A stretch of DNA of 51,105 bases from Solirubrobacterales bacterium (lineage in GTDB: Bacteria; Actinomycetota; Thermoleophilia; Solirubrobacterales; Solirubrobacteraceae). The notes under the pieces were generated by a model. The model made no database searches. It saw only the letters and a list, made by a program, of their open reading frames with translations, and was not told the origin of the DNA. Each line of letters starts with the position of its first letter. Positions within the stretch are counted from its first letter, which is position 1. The DNA is taken from positions 1-51,105 of the forward strand of contig QHBW01000061.1 in NCBI GenBank assembly GCA_003244205.1. The letters run 5' to 3'. This document shows positions 17,450 to 24,227 of the stretch, piece after piece. The position numbers were made by a program, and so were the translations under genes.

Positions 17450-18109
17450 ATGCCCGATCGACGCAAAGACCGCCCTTCCCAGTACACGGCGGACCGCAAC
17501 ATGCCCGGCGCCTTCGAGGGCGAGACGGTCACGCGGCGACGTCTGATGACGGGCGTCGCGCACGGCGCCGGAGGCATCGCCGCCGCCGCCTTCGGCTTGC
17601 CCGCGCTGGGCTTTGCGCTCGGACCGGTATTCGAGCGCCAGCAGGCACATTGGGAGTCGATCGGCTCGGTGAACCAGTTCACGCCCGACACCTATGTGCC
17701 GAAGGTCATCACGCAGGCCTACGGCATCGGAGAGGCAGGCAAGACGACCGCCTACATCCGCGCGCACAACGCCTCGATCGACCCGCCCTTCGTCGGCTCC
17801 TACGTCGCGCTCTCGAGCCGCTGCATGCACCTCGGCTGTCCGGTCCGCTACGTCGACGCAGCGCAGCGCTTCATCTGCCCCTGCCACGGTGGCGTCTACG
17901 ACTTCCTCGGCAAGGTCGTTGGCGGCCCGCCGGTGCGTCCGCTGGACCGCTTCGCCACGCGCGTGCGCAACGGCGAGCTCGAGGTCGGTCCTCGCTTCTC
18001 GGTCAACGGCCAGCTCCATGCCTTCAGCCCCCGCGACCCGGCTCAGTTCACCGACGGCATCGGCCCGATCCTCTATCCCGCCCGCTTCGACACCGCGCCC
18101 AAGAAGTAG
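17450..18109 (+). CDS. qcrA: Rieske iron-sulfur protein of the menaquinol-cytochrome c reductase
   Basis: 2Fe-2S subunit (219 residues) taking electrons from menaquinol. The cluster ligands are in CMHLGC (125-130) and CPCHGG (143-148). A twin-arginine signal-anchor (VTRRRLMTG, residues 28-36, then a helix to about 60) shows folding in the cytoplasm before Tat export, in keeping with tatC a few kilobases on. The ATG at 17450 is preferred; a GTG at 17423 adds nine residues without changing the signal. Followed 15 bases later by the cytochrome b gene. Confidence 0.95.
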   Translation: MPDRRKDRPSQYTADRNMPGAFEGETVTRRRLMTGVAHGAGGIAAAAFGLPALGFALGPVFERQQAHWESIGSVNQFTPDTYVPKVITQAYGIGEAGKTTAYIRAHNASIDPPFVGSYVALSSRCMHLGCPVRYVDAAQRFICPCHGGVYDFLGKVVGGPPVRPLDRFATRVRNGELEVGPRFSVNGQLHAFSPRDPAQFTDGIGPILYPARFDTAPKK

Positions 18110-18124
18110 GACCGGCCACGCACG

Positions 18125-18931
18125 ATGCCCAGGATCAAGCTCCCCACACCACCGCGGCCCTCGGCCCTGCAGCCCAAGCCGCCCCGGCCCGGGGAGGAGG
18201 ACAAGAAGGCAGGGCCCCTCGACGTCGCCGCCGAGGGCGGGATCCGCGCCGTCGATTGGATCGACGAACGCACCTCGCTCTCGAGCGCCACGCGCTGGTT
18301 GCTTTTCCGCAAGGTCCCCAAGGGGACCAACTGGTTCTACACCCTCGGCTCGGCGAGCCTCATCGCCTTCGTCTCGCAGGCGACGACTGGCGTCTTCTTG
18401 GCGATGTACTACGACCCGTCGGCGAACCACGCCTACGAGTCGGTGCGCTACATCACCAACGAGGCGTTCCTCGGCGCGTTCGTGCGCGGCATGCACAAGT
18501 GGGGCTCATCGGTGATGGTGGTGCTCGTCTTCCTGCACATGGCGCGAACTTTCGTCTTCGGCGCCTACAAGTACCCCCGCGAGCTCAACTGGATCATCGG
18601 CGTCGTGCTGCTGATCCTGACGATGGCGATGTCGTTCACAGGCTACCTGCTGCCCTTCGATCAGCGTTCTTACTGGGCGACGATCGTGGGCGTGAACATC
18701 AACGGCAGCGGCCCGATCATCGGGCCCTTCCTGTCGGACTTTCTGCGCGGCGGCCCCGACTTCGGCGCCACCACGCTCTCGCGCTTCTACGCGATCCACA
18801 TGCTGCTGATACCAGGGCTGCTGGCCGCGTTGATCGGCGCGCACCTCTATCTCGTCGCCAAGCTCGGCACCACCGCGCCACCCTGGATGAAGGCCGAGGC
18901 GGATCCCGAGCTGACCAAGGCGACGGCGTGA
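18125..18931 (+). CDS. qcrB: Cytochrome b (b6-type N-terminal half) of bc complex
   Basis: Four-helix heme-carrying half of cytochrome b, 268 residues. Heme ligands fit His124 (MHKWGSS) and His138 (FLHMAR) on helix B, and His225 (AIHMLL) and His240 (GAHLYL) on helix D; spacing of 14 and 15 residues is of the b6/Bacillus type. The family loop GYLLPFDQRSYWA is present. A Pro-rich cytoplasmic leader of about 55 residues is longer than usual. The C-terminal half of a normal cytochrome b is supplied by the next gene. Confidence 0.95.
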   Translation: MPRIKLPTPPRPSALQPKPPRPGEEDKKAGPLDVAAEGGIRAVDWIDERTSLSSATRWLLFRKVPKGTNWFYTLGSASLIAFVSQATTGVFLAMYYDPSANHAYESVRYITNEAFLGAFVRGMHKWGSSVMVVLVFLHMARTFVFGAYKYPRELNWIIGVVLLILTMAMSFTGYLLPFDQRSYWATIVGVNINGSGPIIGPFLSDFLRGGPDFGATTLSRFYAIHMLLIPGLLAALIGAHLYLVAKLGTTAPPWMKAEADPELTKATA

Positions 18932-18959
18932 CCGCCGCCGGCACGGACCGGGCAGCGGC

Positions 18960-19685
18960 GTGAAGCAGGCCGAGAAGGAGCAGTACCTGCGCGAGTACGC
19001 GATCCTGAAATCGCAGGGCAAGCCGTTCTTCCCCTACGCGGTCGCCAAGGACAGCGCGATGGCGGTGGTCGTGATGCTGGTGATCATCGCCCTGTCGCTG
19101 GTGCTCGGGGCCGAGCTCGGTCCCAAGGCCGATCCGACGACGACGACGTATGTCCCGCGCCCGGAGTGGTACTTCTTCTTCCTCTTCGAGCTTCTGCGCG
19201 TGATCAAGCCGCCGATCCTCACGCCGCTCGCCACCGTCGGCGTTCCGACGCTCGCGATGGTGCTGCTGCTCACGCTGCCGTTCTATGACCGCAGCGCCGA
19301 GCGGCGCCCCGAGCGACGCCCGGTGGCGATGGCGGCGATGATCCTCACGGTCGCGGCGATGGCCTTCTTGACGTACCAGGGCGCCAACGCGGGATCGCCG
19401 AACTCCGTCGACATGCCCACGCCGACCAGTCTTTCGCCAACCCAGGCCGCGGTCTTCAATCAGGGCAAGCTCGTCACCGCGCAGTCGGGCTGCCTGGCCT
19501 GTCACAAGATCGGCGACAACGGCAACGACGGCCCAGGACCGCCGCTGACCAACGTCGGCGCGCGCCTCCCCGCCCAGGCGATCGAGCGCACGCTGCAGAA
19601 CCCCACGGCGCCGATGCCGTCGTTCGCCAACCTCCCGCCGCAGAAGCTCTCGGCGCTCGTCGCCTTCCTCTCCCAGCTCAAGTAG
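18960..19685 (+). CDS. qcrC: Subunit IV-cytochrome c fusion of bc complex
   Basis: 241-residue protein combining the C-terminal half of cytochrome b (subunit IV: three helices, with the quinol-site motif PRPEWYFF at 66-73) with a C-terminal monoheme cytochrome c domain. The heme site is CLACH (178-182) and Met219 in APMPSF is the likely sixth ligand. This is the arrangement of the Bacillus menaquinol-cytochrome c reductase rather than the diheme QcrC of Mycobacterium or Streptomyces. GTG start at 18960, 28 bases after qcrB. The c domain faces outward. Confidence 0.93.
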   Translation: MKQAEKEQYLREYAILKSQGKPFFPYAVAKDSAMAVVVMLVIIALSLVLGAELGPKADPTTTTYVPRPEWYFFFLFELLRVIKPPILTPLATVGVPTLAMVLLLTLPFYDRSAERRPERRPVAMAAMILTVAAMAFLTYQGANAGSPNSVDMPTPTSLSPTQAAVFNQGKLVTAQSGCLACHKIGDNGNDGPGPPLTNVGARLPAQAIERTLQNPTAPMPSFANLPPQKLSALVAFLSQLK

Positions 19686-19694
19686 CGCACCGCG

Positions 19695-20438
19695 ATGGCC
19701 TCGCCGACGCCGACGCGGGCACCGCAGCCCGCCGACGCTGCCCCCGCCGGCACCCTGCAGGAGAGCCAGGTGCGCGCGATGTTCGACCGCATCGCCGGCG
19801 TCTATGACCGCATGAACGGCGTCATGACCGCAGGCCTTCACCACCGCTGGCGCGCGCGCGCGGCGGAGCTGGCCGCTGTCGGCCCCGGCGATCGCGTGCT
19901 CGACGTCGCCACGGGCACTGGCGATCTCGCGATCGAGCTCGCGCACCGGGTGCTCCCAGGCGGCGAGGTCGTGGGCGCCGACTTCTCCACGGAAATGCTC
20001 TCTCGTGCGCGCGCGAAGGCCGCGGAGATCCGCTTCGAGCAGGCAAACGCGCTCGAGCTCCCCTACGCATCCGGCGAGTTCGACGCCGCAACCGTCGGCT
20101 TCGGGGCACGTAACTTCGCCGACCTCGATCGAGGGCTGGGCGAGATGGCGCGCGTGGTGCGGCCCGGCGGTCGGGTGGTGGTGCTCGAGATCACGACGCC
20201 GCAGCGGCCGCCGCTGTCGACTTTCTATGGCGCCTGGTTCGATCGCGTCGTGCCGCTGCTCGGCCGGCTCGCGGGCGATCCCGAGGCCTACGAGTACCTG
20301 CCCAACTCGGTGCGGCGCTTCCCCGGCCCCGAGGCGCTGGCCGCGCGGATGGCGGCCGCCGGGCTGACGAGCCTGCGCTGGGTGATCACGGCGGGCGGCA
20401 TCATCGCGATCCATGTCGGACAGGTGGCCGAGGCGTGA
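19695..20438 (+). CDS. ubiE/menG: Demethylmenaquinone methyltransferase
   Basis: SAM-dependent C-methyltransferase (247 residues) that makes menaquinone from demethylmenaquinone. Motif I VLDVATGTGDLA, the family signatures MFDRIAGVYDRMN at the N-terminus and RVVRPGGRVVVLE in the middle, and the end VITAGGIIAIHVG identify the UbiE/COQ5 family. It starts 9 bases after the cytochrome gene and its stop overlaps the prenyl synthase start, tying the last quinone step to the complex that uses the quinone. Confidence 0.94.
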   Translation: MASPTPTRAPQPADAAPAGTLQESQVRAMFDRIAGVYDRMNGVMTAGLHHRWRARAAELAAVGPGDRVLDVATGTGDLAIELAHRVLPGGEVVGADFSTEMLSRARAKAAEIRFEQANALELPYASGEFDAATVGFGARNFADLDRGLGEMARVVRPGGRVVVLEITTPQRPPLSTFYGAWFDRVVPLLGRLAGDPEAYEYLPNSVRRFPGPEALAARMAAAGLTSLRWVITAGGIIAIHVGQVAEA

Positions 20439-21427
20439 TGGCTAGCACGCCCTCGGCGGTGCCCGCGCTCGAGGCGGTCGTGCAGGCCGGCGGCGATCAC
20501 GTCGCGCCGCTGCTGGAGCGCGTCGAGCGGCGCCTCGTCGAGGTCGCCGGCGGCCATGGCCCCGAGCTCGCCGAGCACGCCGGCGCCACGATCGCGGCCG
20601 GCGGCAAGCGGCTGCGCCCGCTGCTGGTGCTGCTGGCAGCCGGCCCGGAGCTGCCGGTGCCGTGCTACGAGGGGGTCCTCAACGCGGCCGTGGCGGTCGA
20701 GCTCGTGCACTCGGCGACGCTCGTGCACGACGACGTCCTCGACGGGGCCGAGCTGCGCCGCGGCCGACCGACGGTGGTGGCGGTCGCGGGCCGGCGGATG
20801 GCGACCGCGACCGGCGACCTGCTCTTTTCGCGCGCGTTTGCGGAGTTGGCGCGCAATCGCCGGACCGATCAGATCCGCGTGCTCTCAGATGCCTCGTCTG
20901 CTCTGGCTCGCGGCGAGCTGCTCCAGCGCGCGGACGCCTGGAAGGCGGAGATCGACGTCGACCGCTACCTCGCGCGCTGCGAGCTCAAGACGGGCCGCCT
21001 GTTCGAGGCGGCGTGCCGGCTGGGCGCGCTCGCGCGCGGCCTGGCGACCGACGCGCTGGGCGACTTCGGGCGCCACATCGGGCTCGCCTTCCAACTGCTC
21101 GACGACGTCCTCGATGTAACCGGACCGGCCGAGCGGACGGGCAAGCATCGCGGCACCGACCTGCTCGACGGGACCGTCACGCTGCCGCTGATCCTCGCCC
21201 GCGAGCGCGACCCCGCGCTGGCCGCGGTGTCGCTGCGCGACGTCCGCACCCCGTCGCAGGCGGCGGCGCTCTGCGATCGGATCGAGGCGAGCGGAGCGCT
21301 GCGGTCGGCGCGCTCGCACGCGCTCGACGCGGTCGCGCAGGCGAAGGCAGCCCTGCCGGAGCTGGGCGCCCGTCAGCGCGACGCGCTCACGCTCGTCGCC
21401 GACGGAGTGGTCGAGCGCTACGCCTAG
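20438..21427 (+). CDS. Polyprenyl (probably heptaprenyl/octaprenyl) diphosphate synthase
   Basis: Trans-prenyltransferase of 329 residues making the menaquinone side chain. Both Asp-rich motifs are visible: LVHDDVLDGAELRRGRPT (first) and FQLLDDVLD (second); the GGKRLRPLLV loop near the N-terminus is also present. Small residues before the first Asp-rich motif agree with a long-chain product, but the exact length cannot be read off. Start: ATG at 20438 overlapping the methyltransferase TGA; a GTG one codon earlier (20435) is also possible. Last gene of the cluster. Confidence 0.92.
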   Translation: MASTPSAVPALEAVVQAGGDHVAPLLERVERRLVEVAGGHGPELAEHAGATIAAGGKRLRPLLVLLAAGPELPVPCYEGVLNAAVAVELVHSATLVHDDVLDGAELRRGRPTVVAVAGRRMATATGDLLFSRAFAELARNRRTDQIRVLSDASSALARGELLQRADAWKAEIDVDRYLARCELKTGRLFEAACRLGALARGLATDALGDFGRHIGLAFQLLDDVLDVTGPAERTGKHRGTDLLDGTVTLPLILARERDPALAAVSLRDVRTPSQAAALCDRIEASGALRSARSHALDAVAQAKAALPELGARQRDALTLVADGVVERYA

Positions 21428-21466
21428 ACGCGGGTCGTTGGGCGCCTGTGGCCCGGGGCAGGGGGT

Positions 21467-21568
21467 CTGGGGGGTGTCCAGGGCCGGGGGGCGAGGGGAC
21501 CGGCCGGTGGCCCAGGGCTGGGGGGTGTCCAGGGCCGGGGGACAAGGGGACCGGCCGGTGGCCCAGGG
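21467..21568. repeat. 51-bp G-rich tandem repeat (two full copies)
   Basis: Two nearly identical 51-bp units (21467-21517, 21518-21568) with degenerate partial copies on both sides (about 21451-21585). Each carries several runs of four to seven Gs on the plus strand and the palindrome CCGGCCGG. It lies between the convergent prenyl synthase and zinc-ribbon genes. The open frame across it encodes only a 17-residue peptide repeat and is not a credible gene. Confidence 0.85.
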
Positions 21569-21650
21569 CTGGGGGCCAAGGGGCCGGACTCAAGGGGGGT
21601 GTGGGATCGAAACCATAATTATTGGGGTCTGCATCGCACACCCCTCGCCC

Positions 21651-22046
21651 CTAGAAGTCCATCGGCGTGATGTGGTCCTTGCGCAGCGCGCGCGCGAAGC
21701 GCTCGATGTACTCCTCCATGTTGGCCTGGGTCAGGCGGAGCAGGTCGGTCCGCAGCACGTCGGTGCCGGCGTCGAGCGCCTGGTCCAGGCGCTCCAGCGC
21801 GGCCGTGGGAACGACGGCCTGCTCGTTCCAGTCGCAGTTGGGGCAGTAGAGATCGACGCGCCATTCGTCGCGACCGGCCTGCGCCCAGTCGACGGGCTGG
21901 ACGAGATCGCGTCCGCAGCCGGGGCAGACGTCGACGCCGTTGTCTGCGGTCTGCGGGTCCTCGAGGCGCAGCACCTCGATGCTGCGTCCGCTGGGAAGCG
22001 TGACGCGGCGGCGAACGGCGGGGGATTCGGAGGGGCGGGGGTCCAT
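21651..22046 (-). CDS. Conserved zinc-ribbon protein of unknown function
   Basis: Small soluble protein (131 residues from ATG 22046). Two cysteine pairs, CPGCG and CPNCDW about 30 residues apart, form a zinc ribbon; before them stands a short strand VRRRVTLPSGRSIEVLRLED, after them a helical region ending HITPMDF. I know similar short proteins from Thermoleophilia-type actinobacteria only as hypothetical genes. Further in-frame ATGs at 22079 and 22091 would add 11 to 15 residues that look non-conserved. It is a single-gene unit bordered by tandem repeats on both sides. Confidence 0.75.
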   Translation of the reverse strand: MDPRPSESPAVRRRVTLPSGRSIEVLRLEDPQTADNGVDVCPGCGRDLVQPVDWAQAGRDEWRVDLYCPNCDWNEQAVVPTAALERLDQALDAGTDVLRTDLLRLTQANMEEYIERFARALRKDHITPMDF

Positions 22047-22114
22047 GATCTGCGCTGGCCTGGGTGCTCGCCCCTTCATCGACCGCCACAACCAAAAACT
22101 TGACCCTTACCCAG

Positions 22115-22330
22115 CCGAGCGTCGAGCCTGATCCGCCCGGCGCCTCGAGCCTGATCCGGCCGGCGCCTCGACGCTGATCCGGCCGGCGCCTCGACGCTGA
22201 TCCGCCCGGCAGCGTCGAGCCTGATCCGCCCGGCGCCTCGAGCCTGATCCGCCCGGCGCCTCGACGCTGATCCGCCCGGCGCCTCGACGCTGATCCGCCG
22301 GGAGCCGCGACGCTGGTCCGCGTTGGCCGT
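22115..22330. repeat. 23-bp direct-repeat array (about nine units)
   Basis: A TGATCC (once TGGTCC) core recurs at 22129, 22152, 22175, 22198, 22222, 22245, 22268, 22291 and 22314, i.e. every 23 bp (once 24). The unit reads roughly GCCTCGACGCTGATCCGCCC plus CGG, with ACG/AGC alternation in the middle. It fills the gap between the divergent zinc-ribbon and tatC genes. The period is not a multiple of three, so it is non-coding, and there are no spacers, so it is not CRISPR. Confidence 0.92.
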
Positions 22331-22351
22331 CTAGCGTGTGCGCACTAGGCT
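22323..22351 (+). promoter_or_regulatory. Candidate tatC promoter
   Basis: TTGGCC (22323-22328) and TAGGCT (22346-22351) are separated by 17 bp, a usual sigma-70-type spacing. Transcription would begin only a few bases before the tatC ATG at 22361, giving a nearly leaderless message. The -35 touches the last unit of the 23-bp array. Confidence 0.35.
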
Positions 22352-22360
22352 CCTAGAGAA

Positions 22361-23398
22361 ATGGCCACCGCCATACGCACGATTCGCCCCGTGGGCCACG
22401 AGGATCGGCTGACCCTCGTCGAGCATCTCGACGAGCTGCGCACGCGTCTGATCATCTCGCTGATAGCGATTGCAGTGGCCTTCGCGTTCTGCTTCTGGCA
22501 GAACCACGCGATCATCAAGATCGTCAACAAGCCGCTAGAGCAGCAGACGATCTCGAGTGCAAAGAACAACAGCGGCTCCGGAGGCCTGCAGCAGCTCCAG
22601 TCGCTTCAGGTCTCCGAGGCGGGGACGCTGCGGGCGGTCGCGGACTCAAACGGCCAGACGGCAGCCGCGCTCGATCGGCTCGCGGCCACCAGCCACGACG
22701 CCGCGGCGCGCGCCGAGCTCCGCCAGGCGGCGTCGGTCTCGCGCAGTGCGCAGCTCTCGCTGACGCGCTACGCGGCCACGCTCCCCAAGCACGTCTCGGG
22801 CAAGGAGCCGATCACGCTCGGGGTCGGTGAGCCGCTGACCGAGACGATCAAGGTCACCGGCTATGCCGCGATCTTGCTGGCCCTGCCGTTCGTGCTGTGG
22901 CAGCTCTACGGCTTCGTGCTGCCCGCGTTCAGCCCGAGCGAGCGCCGGGTCGCCTTCCCGCTCATGTGCACGGTCCCGTTGCTGTTCGCCTGCGGAGTCG
23001 CGTTCGGCTACTTCGTCGTGCTGCCGCCCGCGATTCACTTCCTCCAGGGCTTCAACAACCAGAACTTCGACGTCCTCGTGCAGGCCAGGCAGTACTACTC
23101 CTTCGAGCTGCTGGTGCTGTTGGGGCTCGGCGTCTTCTTCCAGGTGCCGATCGGGATCCTCGCGGTGACCCGCATGGGGATCGTGACCCCGCGGCAATTG
23201 AAGAAGAATCGTCGCTACGCGCTGCTCGTGATCGCCGTGCTGGTGGCGATCCTGCCGGTGGATCCGATCACGATGATCATCTCGATGGTCCCGTTGCTGG
23301 CGCTGTATGAGGGATCGATCCAGTTCGCTGCCCTGGTCGACCGTCGCGCCCAGCGGCGCGAGCGCGCGGCCGGGCCCGACATCGACGAGAATCCCTAG
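22361..23398 (+). CDS. tatC: Sec-independent translocase subunit TatC with large periplasmic insertion
   Basis: Core receptor of the twin-arginine export channel. The family N-terminus LVEHLDELRTRLI (19-31), the helix 2-4 block with FVLPAFSPSERR, and the conserved FGYFVVLPP segment are all there. At 345 residues it is about 80-90 longer than usual: residues about 61-148 form an Ser/Ala/Gln-rich, helical insertion in the first extracytoplasmic loop, between helix 1 and the TETIKVTGYAA start of helix 2. The C-terminal tail is polar. The next gene begins two bases after the stop. No tatA/B is nearby. Confidence 0.95.
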   Translation: MATAIRTIRPVGHEDRLTLVEHLDELRTRLIISLIAIAVAFAFCFWQNHAIIKIVNKPLEQQTISSAKNNSGSGGLQQLQSLQVSEAGTLRAVADSNGQTAAALDRLAATSHDAAARAELRQAASVSRSAQLSLTRYAATLPKHVSGKEPITLGVGEPLTETIKVTGYAAILLALPFVLWQLYGFVLPAFSPSERRVAFPLMCTVPLLFACGVAFGYFVVLPPAIHFLQGFNNQNFDVLVQARQYYSFELLVLLGLGVFFQVPIGILAVTRMGIVTPRQLKKNRRYALLVIAVLVAILPVDPITMIISMVPLLALYEGSIQFAALVDRRAQRRERAAGPDIDENP

Positions 23399-23400
23399 CC

Positions 23401-24138
23401 ATGCTCTTTGATCTCCGCGGGCGCGGACGGCGGCGCACCGTCCAGCTCATCTATCTGTTCCTGGCGCTGCTGATGGGCGGCGGGCTCGTGCTGTTCGGCG
23501 TCGGCACCGGTGCCAACCAGGGCGGGCTGCTCAATGCCCTCACCGGCGGTGGCGGCTCCTCGAGCATCAACACGACCTCGCTGGCCAAAAGCGTCGCGAC
23601 CGCCCAGGCGCAAGCCGCGGCGGCGCCGCAGGACGCCGCAGCCTGGGACAACTATGCCCACAGCGCCGCGACCGCGGGCCAGACAGGGCTCAACCCCTCC
23701 ACCGGCAGGTACTCCGCCTTCGCGGCCGCCCAGCTCCAGCAGGCATCGGCCGCCTGGCAGCACTATCTCTCGCTTAAGCCCACCCCCCTTGACCTCGAGC
23801 TGGCGCAGGAGATGTCGGCGATCTACCAGAGCGCGCTCAACGATCTTCCACAGGCCGTCAAGGCGCAGGAGGCGATCGCCCAGGCCTCGCCCGGCGACGC
23901 CGCCCAGTTCATCCTCCTCGCTCGCCTCGCCTACGCCGCCAAGCAGACACGCAAGGGAGACCTCGCCGCCCAGAAGGCGCTGGCGTTGTCGGCCCCATTC
24001 AATCGTCCCGCGCTGCGCACTGAGCTCGCCGCCGCAAAGAAGCAGGCCAGCGGCGGCGCTAACGGGAGCGCGGCGACCCCGACAACCACCGTGCCTCCGA
24101 CGACGGCCTCCGGCAAGGCCTCCACGCACAAGCCCTAG
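23401..24138 (+). CDS. Membrane-anchored TPR-like protein of unknown function
   Basis: 245-residue protein with a basic start (RGRGRRRT), one helix at about 14-36, a Gly/Ser linker, then an all-helical Ala-rich domain (60-215) with TPR-like spacing (AWDNYAHSAA, AAWQHYLSL, QFILLARLAYAAKQTRKGDLA) and a Thr/Pro-rich tail. The domain should face outward. It begins two bases after tatC, so the two are co-transcribed; a role with exported proteins or with the long TatC loop is conceivable but unproven. Confidence 0.8.
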   Translation: MLFDLRGRGRRRTVQLIYLFLALLMGGGLVLFGVGTGANQGGLLNALTGGGGSSSINTTSLAKSVATAQAQAAAAPQDAAAWDNYAHSAATAGQTGLNPSTGRYSAFAAAQLQQASAAWQHYLSLKPTPLDLELAQEMSAIYQSALNDLPQAVKAQEAIAQASPGDAAQFILLARLAYAAKQTRKGDLAAQKALALSAPFNRPALRTELAAAKKQASGGANGSAATPTTTVPPTTASGKASTHKP

Positions 24139-24151
24139 AATCGCCGCGCCC

Positions 24152-24224
24152 GGGCCGTTAGCTCAACTGGCAGAGCAGGGGCCTCTTAAGCCCAAGGTTG
24201 AAGGTTCGAGTCCTTCACGGCCCA
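24152..24224 (+). tRNA. tRNA-Lys (anticodon CTT)
   Basis: 73-base cloverleaf: acceptor stem GGGCCGT paired with ACGGCCC, D arm GCTC/GAGC, anticodon loop CTCTTAA with CTT at 24185-24187, and T arm GAAGG-TTCGAGT-CCTTC. The anticodon stem has one mismatch at its outer pair. CCA is not encoded. It lies 13 bases after the TPR-like gene and three bases before the stop of the opposed aminotransferase gene, at the border of a surface-sugar block. Confidence 0.96.
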
Positions 24225-24227
24225 CTA

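Noticed and set aside
17194-18963. 589-codon plus-strand frame over the Rieske and cytochrome b genes
   Set aside because: Shadow frame; the correct frames carry the cluster ligands and heme histidines.
18717-20414. 565-codon minus-strand open frame across qcrB, qcrC and menG
   Set aside because: It is the antisense shadow of three clearly identified plus-strand genes; the peptide is Arg/His/Glu-rich low-complexity with no fold, as expected in GC-rich DNA.
21438-22103. Plus-strand open frame beginning in the 51-bp repeat
   Set aside because: It encodes a 17-residue peptide repeat and then runs antisense to the zinc-ribbon gene.
22115-22330. CRISPR array
   Set aside because: The 23-bp units follow each other without unique spacers, and no cas genes are present.
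24200-24224. Attachment-site duplication of the tRNA-Lys 3' end
   Set aside because: I looked for a second copy around 28.4-28.9 kb and saw none, and there is no integrase gene, so I do not call att sites.
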